From positions 1 through 34,332 of the forward strand of contig NZ_JADYUF010000038.1 in assembly GCF_021531655.1 (NCBI RefSeq): a DNA stretch of 34,332 nucleotides. Reading direction: 5' to 3'. The position numbers were made by a program, and so were the translations under genes. Numbering within the stretch: position 1 is the stretch's first letter; each line of letters starts with the position of its first letter. The notes below the pieces were generated by a model, which did not search any database, was not told the origin of the DNA, and saw only the letters and a program-made list of their open reading frames with translations. This document shows, piece by piece, positions 7,167-16,448 of the stretch. This stretch comes from Leyella stercorea (lineage in GTDB: Bacteria; Bacteroidota; Bacteroidia; Bacteroidales; Bacteroidaceae).

Positions 7167-8039
7167 TTACTCATTATTAAAAACCTTATACGGGTCCATT
7201 TGCTGCATTTTCTTCTTTATATTCTGCTCAATGCCTTCGTTAGGCTGCGGGGGCTCCTGCTGCATCTCATTGGCAGCAGCCTCATCGGCATTGGCACCCT
7301 CGTTGTTGCCCAACGCCTTGCGCACTTCGCTACGTTCTCTATAAGCATCGATCGAGAACGGATTGGCGTCAATCACCTTACCATAGGCAATTTCTGCTTC
7401 CGCCATACATCCCTTGGCTTTCTCTACACGTGCCTTGAGCAACAGCACGTCCTCATTGCCCTCAATGCGTGCACACAAGGTGTCAGCATCCTCAGCTGCT
7501 TCTTCCACGTCACCACTCTCAAGCAGCAATTCGCCACGCAGCAATCGGGCTGCATCAAAGTCAGCATTCAGCATCAAAGCCTTGCTCAGCATCACCACGG
7601 CATTGGTCAGGTCGCCATGACCGCAGCACGCTTTGGCATAGTAGAAATACACCTGTACGTTGTCGCCGTCGAGCATCATAGCCTTCTCGCACACATCGGC
7701 CATAGCCGTATAGTTCTCCATCATATACGCCACATCAGCCATGCGCAACAAAACTGCTATATTATCAGGACACTCTTCAGCCATCTTCTGCAACTGTTCG
7801 TAAGCCTGCGACAGATTGTCGGTGGCGATAAAAGCCTGCGACAGATAGTCGCGACACTCCAAATCAGCACCATTCATATCAATGGCTCTCAACAGACACT
7901 GGATGGCATAGTCGAACTGGCGTTCGCGCAAAGCTCGCACACCGTCATACTTCAGCACGTTGAAATCACGTGTCACGTCCTTCTTTACCTCTTCTGTCGG
8001 CTTACTCTTGCTGCCGAATAAAGCTTTGAATATATTCAT
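7167..8039 (-). CDS. Tetratricopeptide repeat protein
   Basis: The 290-residue protein has no signal peptide and is probably cytoplasmic. After a charged N terminus (residues 1-30) it consists of about six to seven TPR helix pairs between residues 32 and 245, for example YDGVRALRERQFDYAIQCLLRAI, then units beginning YLSQAFIATDNLSQAYEQL and AYGKVIDANPFSIDAYRERSE. The C-terminal tail (about 245-290) is rich in Gln, Pro and Asn. TPR proteins act as protein-binding scaffolds; no partner can be named. It is a single-gene unit with its own promoter and is divergent from the outer membrane protein gene at 8216. Confidence 0.88.
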   Translation of the reverse strand: MNIFKALFGSKSKPTEEVKKDVTRDFNVLKYDGVRALRERQFDYAIQCLLRAIDMNGADLECRDYLSQAFIATDNLSQAYEQLQKMAEECPDNIAVLLRMADVAYMMENYTAMADVCEKAMMLDGDNVQVYFYYAKACCGHGDLTNAVVMLSKALMLNADFDAARLLRGELLLESGDVEEAAEDADTLCARIEGNEDVLLLKARVEKAKGCMAEAEIAYGKVIDANPFSIDAYRERSEVRKALGNNEGANADEAAANEMQQEPPQPNEGIEQNIKKKMQQMDPYKVFNNE

Positions 8040-8082
8040 TGTCGTTAGTGGATATTATTATTAGGTTTACAATATGTGCCCT

Positions 8083-8114
8083 CAAAGGTAATATTTATCA
8101 CGGATAACTCTCAA
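8083..8114 (-). promoter_or_regulatory. Predicted promoter of the TPR gene
   Basis: On the minus strand TTGA (8114-8111), 20 bases and TACCTTTG (8090-8083) fit the Bacteroidota promoter pattern. The leader would be about 35-40 bases. Confidence 0.6.
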
Positions 8115-8176
8115 TAATATTAAGGAAAATATCGTTAAAGTGTATGAAAACACCAATATTTTACACGCTTTATACG

Positions 8177-8184
8177 TAAATTTG
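8177..8184 (+). promoter_or_regulatory. Predicted -7 element for the 8216 gene
   Basis: TAAATTTG matches TAnnTTTG and lies about 25 bases before the expected leader end and ATG at 8216. The -33 region is weak. No other good promoter was seen before mod, so this one may also feed the restriction operon. Confidence 0.5.
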
Positions 8185-8215
8185 TGGCAAACAAAGAATA
8201 AAGCATCTTACAACA

Positions 8216-9049
8216 ATGACAATATCACGCACCATAAAAATCAATAGAGCGCTTGCCGTCATAGTCATCCTATTGACTATGGCCTCAACATTGGCAGCCC
8301 AGGAAGTCAACACCGGCAGCACTACCCCATCCGCCAAGTTTGACGACTCTGCCCTACAGCGCATTATGCCCACACGCTATGGCGGACACTCGCGCCAATG
8401 GCGTGAAGCAGAAGTAGCCGAACAGTCAACCCCTATCTCTAACGATATTCATCAGGACTCGCTCCATCTGCCGCGCATCAATCGTTATGGTCAGCCCGAA
8501 GCCATAGCACGCTATCCTATGTGCTTCAGCGGATGGAATAGTTGGGCTCTTCATCGTGGACTCAACGTGCAGTTAGGAGCCTCGGTGTTTGCACAGTTTG
8601 GCAAAGGTGCCCATCATGGAGCCGGCTTTCAGCAGGACATAGCATTGATGTACGCCATGCCTGTCAACGACAAGTTGTCGATAGCCGTGGGCGGATATCT
8701 CAACAATGTCAACTTTGCAGGCGACAACTGGCGCGACGCAGGAGTGCAGGCCGTAATGGGCTATCGATTCAACGAGCATTGGGAGGCTTACGTCTACGGA
8801 CAGAAGACTATAACCAACAACATCTCCAACCGTCTGCGCTTCAGTCCCTACGGCGGCTACTACGGCTATGGTCCCGCAGGCTACGGAACATTAGGTGGCT
8901 TCAGCCGCAACTTCTACGGAATGCCCTCATATTCGCCTTACGACATCTACAACTTCGGCGACCGCATCGGTGCAACCGTTCGCTACAACTTCAACAACAA
9001 TATGAGCATTGAAGTGTCGGTAGAGAACCGCTGGATACCAAGCAGATAA
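8216..9049 (+). CDS. Outer membrane beta-barrel-like hypothetical protein
   Basis: The 277-residue protein has a clear Sec signal peptide (residues 1 to about 28, hydrophobic core ALAVIVILLTMASTLAA, cleavage after AAQ). From about residue 105 the sequence alternates polar and hydrophobic residues with many aromatics (LNVQLGASVFAQFGKG, LSIAVGGYLNNVNFAG, WEAYVYGQKTI). It ends in a final strand, MSIEVSVENRWIPSR, as outer membrane barrels often do. A Gly/Tyr-rich loop around residues 218-245 (YGGYYGYGPAGYG) looks surface exposed. No catalytic motif is visible. It could be a small porin-like or structural barrel; function unknown. It lies 39 bases upstream of mod on the same strand. Confidence 0.75.
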   Translation: MTISRTIKINRALAVIVILLTMASTLAAQEVNTGSTTPSAKFDDSALQRIMPTRYGGHSRQWREAEVAEQSTPISNDIHQDSLHLPRINRYGQPEAIARYPMCFSGWNSWALHRGLNVQLGASVFAQFGKGAHHGAGFQQDIALMYAMPVNDKLSIAVGGYLNNVNFAGDNWRDAGVQAVMGYRFNEHWEAYVYGQKTITNNISNRLRFSPYGGYYGYGPAGYGTLGGFSRNFYGMPSYSPYDIYNFGDRIGATVRYNFNNNMSIEVSVENRWIPSR

Positions 9050-9088
9050 ATTCTTTTTCTACATCTTAATTAATGAACGATATAAAAT

Positions 9089-11086
9089 ATGATAAAAGAT
9101 ATAATGAATCACAACGCTGATGCCGCAGCGGGACTGAAAGAATTGGAGGTGCTGAAAAAGTATTTTCCACAATGCTTCCATACTGATGGCGAATTTGATA
9201 TAGAGGATTTCAAGGCTGCATTGCCTGAAGGTACTACTATCACCGACGAAACAAGCGGTTTCAACTGGTTGGGCAAGAACTACGCCCGTATGCTTACCAA
9301 TATGGACACTACCACGCTCATTCGTCCTGACGAGGAGCATAATGCTAAGCCAGAGAACAAGGATAGTCAGAATGTCTATATCAGTGGTGACAATCTGGAT
9401 GCTCTACAGCATCTGGTGAAGTCGTATAGCGGCAAGGTGAAGGTGGTTTATATCGACCCACCATACAATACAGGCTCTGATGGCTTTGTGTACAACGACA
9501 AGTTCGACTTCACAGCTGATGATCTTTCCAAACGCTTGGATGTAAGTCGTGAGCGTGCTGAGCGTATTCTATCTATGACTCGTCGTGGAAGTGCCAGCCA
9601 TGCGGCTTGGCTCACCTTCATGTTGCCTCGTTTGTCGTTCGCGCGCGACTTGCTTACTGATGATGGCGTAATATTTATATCAATTGATGATAATGAACAG
9701 GCGAATCTGAAGAGGCTGTGTGATGAGGTGTTTGGTGAGGAAAATCTGATAGCACAGATAATTGTTCAATCAAATCCAAGAGGAAGACAATCTGATACTT
9801 TTGTAGCTACGGTTAATGATTATCTTTTATGCTATGCAAAAAATAAAGATCAGGCTTCAGTGAAAGGTAAAGAACTAACAGAAAAACAGAAAGCAGAATA
9901 TTGTTATGATGATGGAGATGGCAAAAAATATAGGCTGTTAGGTCTACGCCAGAGAGGATCTGCATCATTACGTACTGATAGACCAGATATGTATTTCCCT
10001 ATATATGTAAATTCTAATACAAAAGAAATCTCATTGTCTGAAAAAGAAGGTTGGGAAGTGGTAGTCCCCAAAAAATCTGATGGACGTGATGGGCGTTGGA
10101 TGTGGGGTAAAGAAAAATGTAATAAAGAGATATATCGACTTGTTCCAAGATTTGTAAAAAAACGTCAGGAATATGATATTGATATAAAAGATTATTTAGA
10201 AAGAGATAATGGTGAACGTAATACTAAACGTAAAACCATATGGATGGATAAAGAGATAAATAATCAGAATGGAACAACAGAATTAAAAGCACTTTTAGGG
10301 GGCGAATATGCGGATTACCCCAAACCTTCCAAATATATTAACATGATACTTAGCTTTGCTGATGCACAGGATTGTATTGTATTAGATTTCTTTGGGGGAA
10401 GTGCTACTACGGCAGATTCTGTTATGCAACACTGTTCCTCTGAAAGAAATTGTAGTTTTGTATTGGTTCAGTTACCATTTAATCTCAAAGATAGACTTGA
10501 AAATTGTGATGCATCTAAGAAAAAAACAATAGAAAATACTATAAATTGGTTAGAGTCTTTGGGGTATCCAACAACATATGATTATGTGGGGTTTGAGCGC
10601 ATCAAGCGAGCCGCCAAGAAAATTAAGGAAGACAATCCGCTCTTTGCAGGTGACCTTGGCTTCAAACATTACACCTTGGAGGAACCGAAAGAGGACGCAT
10701 TGCTGCTGATGGAACAGTTTGATCCAATATCCAATAATATCACGACCTTGAATGTGGATGACTTCGGTCTTGAGACCGTGCTTCGCACATGGCTCGTCGC
10801 TGACGGATATGGTTTGACCGAGGATGCAGAGGAAGTGATGCTTGGCAATTACAAGTCTTACTGGAAGGGTGACCACCTATATATGATCAATCCGGACCAT
10901 GATTTCGACGAAAGAAGCATTGCAGCCTTGATGGATAAGTATAATGGTGAGCCGTTCTCTCCTCACAACATTGTGATCTTCGGCTACAGTTTCGGCTTCA
11001 CCCATCGTGAGGAACTGCAGAAGAACCTCCGCACGCTGAAGGATGGCAACAAGACTTTGACTGTAAACATAGATGTAAGATATTAA
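9089..11086 (+). CDS. mod: Type III restriction-modification DNA methyltransferase (Mod)
   Basis: The 665-residue protein is a beta-class N6-adenine DNA methyltransferase: the catalytic motif DPPY is at residues 123-126 and comes before the SAM-binding motif DFFGGSATT at 433-441. Length and order match Type III Mod subunits, which recognise a short asymmetric site and methylate one strand. Residues about 217-500 are encoded by markedly AT-rich DNA (9740-10590) unlike both ends of the gene. They include the expected target-recognition region, which points to replacement of the specificity segment by recombination. Mod guides Res (13246-16257), but here two other genes separate the two subunits. 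The start ATG 9089 gives MIKDIMNHNADAAAGL; the gene is 13 bases from the next one. Confidence 0.95.
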   Translation: MIKDIMNHNADAAAGLKELEVLKKYFPQCFHTDGEFDIEDFKAALPEGTTITDETSGFNWLGKNYARMLTNMDTTTLIRPDEEHNAKPENKDSQNVYISGDNLDALQHLVKSYSGKVKVVYIDPPYNTGSDGFVYNDKFDFTADDLSKRLDVSRERAERILSMTRRGSASHAAWLTFMLPRLSFARDLLTDDGVIFISIDDNEQANLKRLCDEVFGEENLIAQIIVQSNPRGRQSDTFVATVNDYLLCYAKNKDQASVKGKELTEKQKAEYCYDDGDGKKYRLLGLRQRGSASLRTDRPDMYFPIYVNSNTKEISLSEKEGWEVVVPKKSDGRDGRWMWGKEKCNKEIYRLVPRFVKKRQEYDIDIKDYLERDNGERNTKRKTIWMDKEINNQNGTTELKALLGGEYADYPKPSKYINMILSFADAQDCIVLDFFGGSATTADSVMQHCSSERNCSFVLVQLPFNLKDRLENCDASKKKTIENTINWLESLGYPTTYDYVGFERIKRAAKKIKEDNPLFAGDLGFKHYTLEEPKEDALLLMEQFDPISNNITTLNVDDFGLETVLRTWLVADGYGLTEDAEEVMLGNYKSYWKGDHLYMINPDHDFDERSIAALMDKYNGEPFSPHNIVIFGYSFGFTHREELQKNLRTLKDGNKTLTVNIDVRY

Positions 11087-11099
11087 AAGACGATATACA

Positions 11100-12524
11100 A
11101 TGTATCTAAAGAAATTACATATCAGCAACTTCCGTTGCTTCCGCGACTACACCATTGAGTTCGCACCCGGTGTAACCGTACTGTTTGGCAAGAATGGTTC
11201 GGGCAAGTCTACATTGATACATGCTATACATAAGGCGTTGAGCTTCGCTTTTAAAAATGACAAAGTGGAGGAAGGCGAACTCACTTTGTCTTCGGGATTC
11301 CCATCTCTTAGACCTAATCAATATAGAAAGAAGGAAGACATCGTTAGAGATGAAAAGTCTGGTTTATCTCTTCCTTACATCTGTATACATGCAGAAGCAG
11401 ACTTTTTGGAAACTACCTTAGATTGGGATATGTATGCATTAACATCAACATTTGCATTGCAGCCTTCGAAATATAAAACTGCTTATAAGCTGTTGATGTC
11501 AAGGATTAAGGAAACCGGTACTTTCCCTGTATTTGCTTATTTCTCTGACAGTTTTCCGCATATTTCTACTAAAGCATCAACTTTGTCAAAGACCCAGTTG
11601 TCTTTGCGTAATCTTGGTTATCTTGGTTGGGATGATGAAACGGCTTATTCAGACCTTTGGATAACAAGATTAACTAAAATCTGGACAATATGGAATAGAG
11701 CTAAGATGAATGTGATGCAAGAAGAGTCGGCTTTGGCTAAATGTGAAAAGTTAAAGGCTTCAGGTGATATCAATGAAAATGAATATCGTGAGGATGTGGA
11801 TCTCCATCGGGCAAGATTGGAAAATGCTCTAAAAGATTTCAATAAGTATAACCCAGAAATATCTTCCATTCGGGAGTGTCTTGTCAATTTTTCTAAGAAG
11901 CTGCCAGGAATCGATGTGCAGAATGTATTTGTCAGCGTTTATGAAGAAGATGGACTCTGTCTGGAAACGAAAGATGGGCAGAACCCACCATTCGAGAAGT
12001 TGCCAGCCGGTTACAAGCGTATCTTCTATATGGCTCTTGACATAGCGTACCGTTCATATATTCTGAATGGAACAACAGATTCTGAAGGCATCGTTGTCAT
12101 TGATGAAATCGATCTGCACTTGCATCCTGCACTGGAGCAAGTAATTCTCCAGTGTTTCCAAGAAACCTTCCCAAACATTCAGTTTATTGTTTCTACACAT
12201 TCACCATTGGTGTTGACGGATATAGATACTGTTACTGGCAGAAACAAGGTGATGCGTATGACTCCTGCGTGCGATGCTCCAGAGGAATGGCGCAACATAC
12301 ATGGCATTGACTATAATCAGATGCTGGAAGAGAATATGGATGTGAGCAAGCGTAAACCTGAGATTCAAGAACTCTTCGACAAAGCATGGGATGAAGTGGC
12401 TGAGAAAGATATACAGGCAGCAAAGGCAACTGTAGCTGAACTCGAAGCAAAGACTCCAGCCGACCAAATAGAATTGGTACAACTGCGTGCTATCATTAAC
12501 CGTATAGAAATTATTGGCAAATGA
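11100..12524 (+). CDS. AAA/ABC-type ATPase, PtuA-like (Septu-type), nested in the R-M operon
   Basis: The 474-residue protein begins with an SMC/RecF-like ATPase fold: ISNFRCFRDY, then Walker A GKNGSGKST at residues 30-38. The C-terminal half holds PAGYKRIFYMALDIAYR in the signature position, Walker B VVIDEIDLHLHP (332-343) and the switch histidine in STHSP (365-369). Residues about 195-265 are charged and probably helical or coiled-coil. The tail (MLEENMDVSKRKPEIQELFDKAWD onward) looks like those of PtuA and retron-associated ATPases. Its stop overlaps the start of an HNH nuclease gene by four bases, the usual Septu arrangement. In Septu the ATPase controls the nuclease; that is family knowledge. 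DNA at about 11290-11900 is AT-rich, like the Mod specificity region. A generic RecF-like ATPase is the alternative. Confidence 0.85.
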   Translation: MYLKKLHISNFRCFRDYTIEFAPGVTVLFGKNGSGKSTLIHAIHKALSFAFKNDKVEEGELTLSSGFPSLRPNQYRKKEDIVRDEKSGLSLPYICIHAEADFLETTLDWDMYALTSTFALQPSKYKTAYKLLMSRIKETGTFPVFAYFSDSFPHISTKASTLSKTQLSLRNLGYLGWDDETAYSDLWITRLTKIWTIWNRAKMNVMQEESALAKCEKLKASGDINENEYREDVDLHRARLENALKDFNKYNPEISSIRECLVNFSKKLPGIDVQNVFVSVYEEDGLCLETKDGQNPPFEKLPAGYKRIFYMALDIAYRSYILNGTTDSEGIVVIDEIDLHLHPALEQVILQCFQETFPNIQFIVSTHSPLVLTDIDTVTGRNKVMRMTPACDAPEEWRNIHGIDYNQMLEENMDVSKRKPEIQELFDKAWDEVAEKDIQAAKATVAELEAKTPADQIELVQLRAIINRIEIIGK

Positions 12525-13240
12525 GGTACATAGAAAAGCATTATGATACTCCTACTGTCATTAAGCACGAGCAGGAATTGAAAAAACTTAATATGGACGA
12601 AGATAGTCTTCGAAATTCCGAGATACATGCTGGTAAATCAGGAGGACAACTATATGAAATTGTTCGCGATATGCCCACACTTTTTGCATTAAAGGAGCAG
12701 ATGTATTCAGAGCAAGGTGGCGTATGCTGTTATTGTGGGATGAAGTTGGAATATCCTTTCAATCCTCAATATCGAGTTGAACATGTTTTGCCTAAAGAAG
12801 CTCATAGAGAGTTTGTTGGTGAATATAAAAATCTTCTTCTTTCATGTAGAGCGACTAAGAAAGAAATTGAACTTAGGAAAGATGCCTCCAAGTCAAAAGC
12901 TCAACGCAAAGGTTATATTCATTGTGATGAAGCCAAGGGATCTAAAGAGATTACCTATTCTCCTTTAAATCGAGCTTGTGAAAATGCTTTCTGGTATGAT
13001 TTAAACGGTAAAATCCATTATAATGATGAAGAAGCAAAAAAGGACATTGATATATTGGGATTAGATGGCGAATATTTGAATAGTCGTCGTAAAGCAGCAA
13101 TTGATTCACTTTGGGTTCTCAATGAAGATGAACTAATTGCATTTAGAGACGGCTTGCAACATCCAAATTCCGAGGGTAAATATGCAGAATTCTACTTCGT
13201 TATCATTGACGCTATAAATCAACTTCTCCCAGCAGTATAA
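12521..13240 (+). CDS. HNH endonuclease, PtuB-like (Septu-type)
   Basis: The 239-residue protein has a zinc-type HNH core: EQGGVCCYCGMKLE (C69, C72), RVEHVLPKE (H88 as the likely catalytic histidine) and NLLLSC (N104, C109). This is the layout of PtuB and of HNH proteins found with retrons. The N terminus MRYIEKHYDTPTVIKHEQEL is typical for that group. ATGA overlap with the ATPase gene implies translational coupling and a shared complex. The res gene starts 6 bases after its stop, so transcription of all four genes is joined. The gene is AT-rich compared with res and the ends of mod, consistent with a separate origin. Predicted target is nucleic acid (DNA or RNA) during phage infection, by analogy with Septu. 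Confidence 0.85.
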   Translation: MRYIEKHYDTPTVIKHEQELKKLNMDEDSLRNSEIHAGKSGGQLYEIVRDMPTLFALKEQMYSEQGGVCCYCGMKLEYPFNPQYRVEHVLPKEAHREFVGEYKNLLLSCRATKKEIELRKDASKSKAQRKGYIHCDEAKGSKEITYSPLNRACENAFWYDLNGKIHYNDEEAKKDIDILGLDGEYLNSRRKAAIDSLWVLNEDELIAFRDGLQHPNSEGKYAEFYFVIIDAINQLLPAV

Positions 13241-13245
13241 GATAC

Positions 13246-16200
13246 ATGGAATTAAAACTCGAAAATAACCTCGCACATCAGACGATGCCTGTTGACGGCG
13301 TTGCTGCTATTGTAGAGGCTTCTATACAGGAACATGCTAAGCAGAGCCACCAGAACCCACTATTGAAGCGACAGCTCGATGGTGAAGCTTTACGCTTGGT
13401 GCGTAAGAATGGCAATATATTGGATAAAGCCACCAAGCAAAGGGTGACGCCCTATATGCTGTCGGATAAGATTAAGAACTTGCCTTATCATCGTATTCTC
13501 GATGTCAAGATGGAGACGGGTACAGGCAAGACATACGTCTATACCCGAACCATGTTTGAGTTGCATAAGCGTTGCGGATTCAACAAGTTCATCATTGCCG
13601 TTCCTACCTTGCCTATCAAGGCTGGTACTGCATCATTCCTAAAGGAACAAGAGGTGAAACGCCACTTTGAGATGGTGTGCAACTACAATGCAGAGATAGA
13701 GTTGTGCCTACTGGAACCTCAGAAGCAACAGAAGAAGGGGCGTCTGAATATGCCTTCTGCCGTAGGACATTTCTTTTATGGCACTCACCATGCCAAGCAT
13801 AAGATATACGTGCTGTTGCTTAATACGCAACTCATTACTAATGGTAAGTTGCTGACTCGTGAGGACTATGACCAGATGCTGGGCGAATTCCATCGTCCAG
13901 TGGATGCTATTGCGGATACTAAGCCTGTGTTGATTATCGACGAGCCGCATCGTGTGGAGCGTGCTAGCAAATCATATACTGCACTTATTGAGAACTTCCG
14001 ACCTCAGTTGGTGTTGCGCTATGGTGCTACATTCCCAGAGCTTACGGTAGGTAAAGGTAAGAACAAACATGCGGTAAAGGACTATCAAGAACTAATTTAT
14101 GACTTGAATGCAGCAGATTCTTTCAATCAAGGACTCATAAAGGGCGTTGCAAAAGAGCATCTGGAGTTGCCTGGAGGTAAGAAGGCTGAAAAGAAGGTGA
14201 AGGTACTATCAACCGTGAAAGGTGATAGCGCCAACATGAAGCTGACAAGTGCAGACAATACAGGTAAGACCTTCACGCTTCATGTGGGTGAGAGTCTTGG
14301 CTCCATTGATAATGATTTGGATGGCGTTGTCGTAGAGGCTATCAGCAAAAATGGTGTCAGCCTGAGCAATGGTCAGGAGAAGCAGACTGGCGAAGAGTTT
14401 TTCCCTGATCAATACGGTATGTCCTATCAAGAGGGTATGATAGAGCTGGCCTTGATGCGTCACTTTGAGACAGAACGTGAGAATTTCTGTCGCGAAGGAC
14501 TGCCAATCAAGACACTGGCTCTGTTCTTTATTGACAGTATTGAAAGTTTCCGCGGACCAGAAGGTAAGAACGATGGCTGGCTCAGAAAGAAATTTATCGA
14601 TATATTGAATGCAAGAGTAAAGAAGGAACTGGCACGACAGAACACTCCTGAATACGAGGCTTATCTGAAAGCCACTCTTGAAAATATAGATGCTTCATGT
14701 GCAGGATACTTCTCACAAGACAATAACGACTCGGATGAGAATATTGCTAACGAGGTGAAGGTGATTCTTCATGGCAAGAAAGAACTCTTGAGCTTTACGG
14801 ATGAGGAGGGCAAGCCAAACGTCCTGCGATTCCTGTTCTCTAAATGGACATTGAAAGAAGGATGGGATAACCCGAATGTGTTTACTATCTGCAAGTTGCG
14901 CTCAAGTGGATCAGAAATCAGTAAGTTGCAGGAGGTAGGCCGTGGACTGCGTCTGCCCGTTGACAGTGCAGGAAACCGCATCAGCGATTCTTCCTTCATG
15001 CTCAACTACATTGTAGATTTTACGGAGAAGGACTTTGCCAACAAACTGGTGGCTGAAATCAATGGTGAACTTGACGCTGACCAGAAGAGTCCGCTTTCAA
15101 TTACCGCAGAAGATATCATCAAGGTTGCCGAGAAGCGCAATATCGAAGTCAATAAGTTCTTTATTGAACTGATGACTAAAGGTTATGTCGACTTTGATAA
15201 GAAGGTGGTTCCAGAGAAGTTTGATGATATGTTGATTGAATATCCTGAGTTTAAGGATGTTACAAGTGGTGTGAATACCAATCGTATCATCAATCGTAAC
15301 AGCAGTCGTAATGATAAGATTCATATCCGTAAGGCAAGATTTGAGGAACTGCGAGAGCTGTGGGCACAACTGAATAGGAAGTACGTTCTGTACTTTGATA
15401 AGGCGATAGACAAGAAGATAGAAGCCGAACTGCCTTCAATCATCAATGATAAGCACGTATTCTCTCTTCAGACCGTAGAGTCATCTCGTAAAGTCTTGGA
15501 ATTCGAGGGAAACGTAGCAGTTGCCAATGAAGGTGCTCATGCAGAATTGACATTGCATGACCGCCATTATAGCTATAATGAGTACCTAAAGCGAGCTTCA
15601 AGATACACCAACATTCCTATTCATATTCTGCATAAGGCTATATGTGAAGCAGCAAATGGTGGCTATCATCTCACCAACGAAATGTTCAACGATAGTTCGT
15701 TGACCAGATTGATAGGTGCTGTAGATGATTGGAAATGTGACCAGCTCGTTGGTTTTGTGCGCTATAAGCAAGCCAACTACACAGTGAAGGAAACCAAGCT
15801 CACCAATGCTGATGGAACAGTGAAGGATGAAGTTGTTCAGGCATACATTGGCAATAAGAGTGTGCCAGGCGACCCACCCGTCAAGTATCTCTATGATGCT
15901 TATGCTCATGACTCAGGTTTGGAATTACAGAATATCAAGACAGAGATAGATGAAGTCATCGTATATGGCAAGATTCCATCACACAGCATATGTATTCCAA
16001 CAGTGGCTTCAAGTAACTATAGTCCAGATTTTATGTATGTGGTCAAGAAGTCCGACGGCTCCAAAGAACTGAACATCGTGATTGAGACTAAGGCGTATGA
16101 TAAGGAGTCACATATCTCACCTGATGAGGACACCAAGATTTCGTGTGCTGAGCAGTTCTTCAAGGCCATGACAGCAAATGGTTATACCGTACACTTCCGA

Positions 16201-16257
16201 AAGCAGATCAACAGTACCGGCGTCAAGAACATCATTGATGAGTTGGTAATAGGATAA
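13246..16257 (+). CDS. res: Type III restriction enzyme, Res subunit
   Basis: The 1003-residue protein has the SF2 helicase and nuclease parts of a Type III Res. Walker A is TGTGKT at residues 91-96, the DEAD-box-like motif II is DEPH (about 233-236), and motif VI is QEVGRGLRLP (about 564-573) after WDNPNVF. Near the C terminus a PD-(D/E)XK nuclease reads PD at 927-928 and ETK at 947-949, with 18 residues between. All expected motifs are present, so cleavage should be possible. Res needs Mod for recognition and cuts after ATP-driven communication between two sites. It is the last gene of the mod-ATPase-HNH-res operon, and a perfect 15-base-pair inverted repeat follows its stop. Confidence 0.95.
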   Translation: MELKLENNLAHQTMPVDGVAAIVEASIQEHAKQSHQNPLLKRQLDGEALRLVRKNGNILDKATKQRVTPYMLSDKIKNLPYHRILDVKMETGTGKTYVYTRTMFELHKRCGFNKFIIAVPTLPIKAGTASFLKEQEVKRHFEMVCNYNAEIELCLLEPQKQQKKGRLNMPSAVGHFFYGTHHAKHKIYVLLLNTQLITNGKLLTREDYDQMLGEFHRPVDAIADTKPVLIIDEPHRVERASKSYTALIENFRPQLVLRYGATFPELTVGKGKNKHAVKDYQELIYDLNAADSFNQGLIKGVAKEHLELPGGKKAEKKVKVLSTVKGDSANMKLTSADNTGKTFTLHVGESLGSIDNDLDGVVVEAISKNGVSLSNGQEKQTGEEFFPDQYGMSYQEGMIELALMRHFETERENFCREGLPIKTLALFFIDSIESFRGPEGKNDGWLRKKFIDILNARVKKELARQNTPEYEAYLKATLENIDASCAGYFSQDNNDSDENIANEVKVILHGKKELLSFTDEEGKPNVLRFLFSKWTLKEGWDNPNVFTICKLRSSGSEISKLQEVGRGLRLPVDSAGNRISDSSFMLNYIVDFTEKDFANKLVAEINGELDADQKSPLSITAEDIIKVAEKRNIEVNKFFIELMTKGYVDFDKKVVPEKFDDMLIEYPEFKDVTSGVNTNRIINRNSSRNDKIHIRKARFEELRELWAQLNRKYVLYFDKAIDKKIEAELPSIINDKHVFSLQTVESSRKVLEFEGNVAVANEGAHAELTLHDRHYSYNEYLKRASRYTNIPIHILHKAICEAANGGYHLTNEMFNDSSLTRLIGAVDDWKCDQLVGFVRYKQANYTVKETKLTNADGTVKDEVVQAYIGNKSVPGDPPVKYLYDAYAHDSGLELQNIKTEIDEVIVYGKIPSHSICIPTVASSNYSPDFMYVVKKSDGSKELNIVIETKAYDKESHISPDEDTKISCAEQFFKAMTANGYTVHFRKQINSTGVKNIIDELVIG

Positions 16258-16270
16258 GTACATTTCATGA

Positions 16271-16305
16271 GGTTGTCATAGTCTTTATTTAAGACTATGA
16301 CAACC
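16271..16305. terminator. Perfect 15-bp inverted repeat after res
   Basis: GGTTGTCATAGTCTT (16271-16285) and AAGACTATGACAACC (16291-16305) pair without a mismatch around the loop TATTT. It begins 14 bases after the res stop. There is no U tract on either strand, so it is not a standard rho-independent terminator; it could protect the 3' end or be a protein-binding site. Confidence 0.7.
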
Positions 16306-16414
16306 GAAGACTGTTGGTAACGCTGACACTTGACATTGCCATAGAATGATGAAGAGATGGTTTTGGTAAACTAAGTTTTTAATGTCTATTGTTTATAAAT
16401 CAATAAAAATGCTG

Positions 16415-16422
16415 TATATTTG
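16415..16422 (+). promoter_or_regulatory. Predicted -7 element for the 16449 gene
   Basis: TATATTTG matches TAnnTTTG and lies 27 bases before the ATG at 16449. A TTGT at 16389-16392 is the closest -33 candidate, with slightly long spacing (22). Confidence 0.5.
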
Positions 16423-16448
16423 CTGATGAAATAATAAATAGCAGCGTT

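Noticed and set aside
9089..11086. Phase-variable mod gene
   Set aside because: No long homopolymer or short tandem repeat that could slip is seen in the coding region or just before it.
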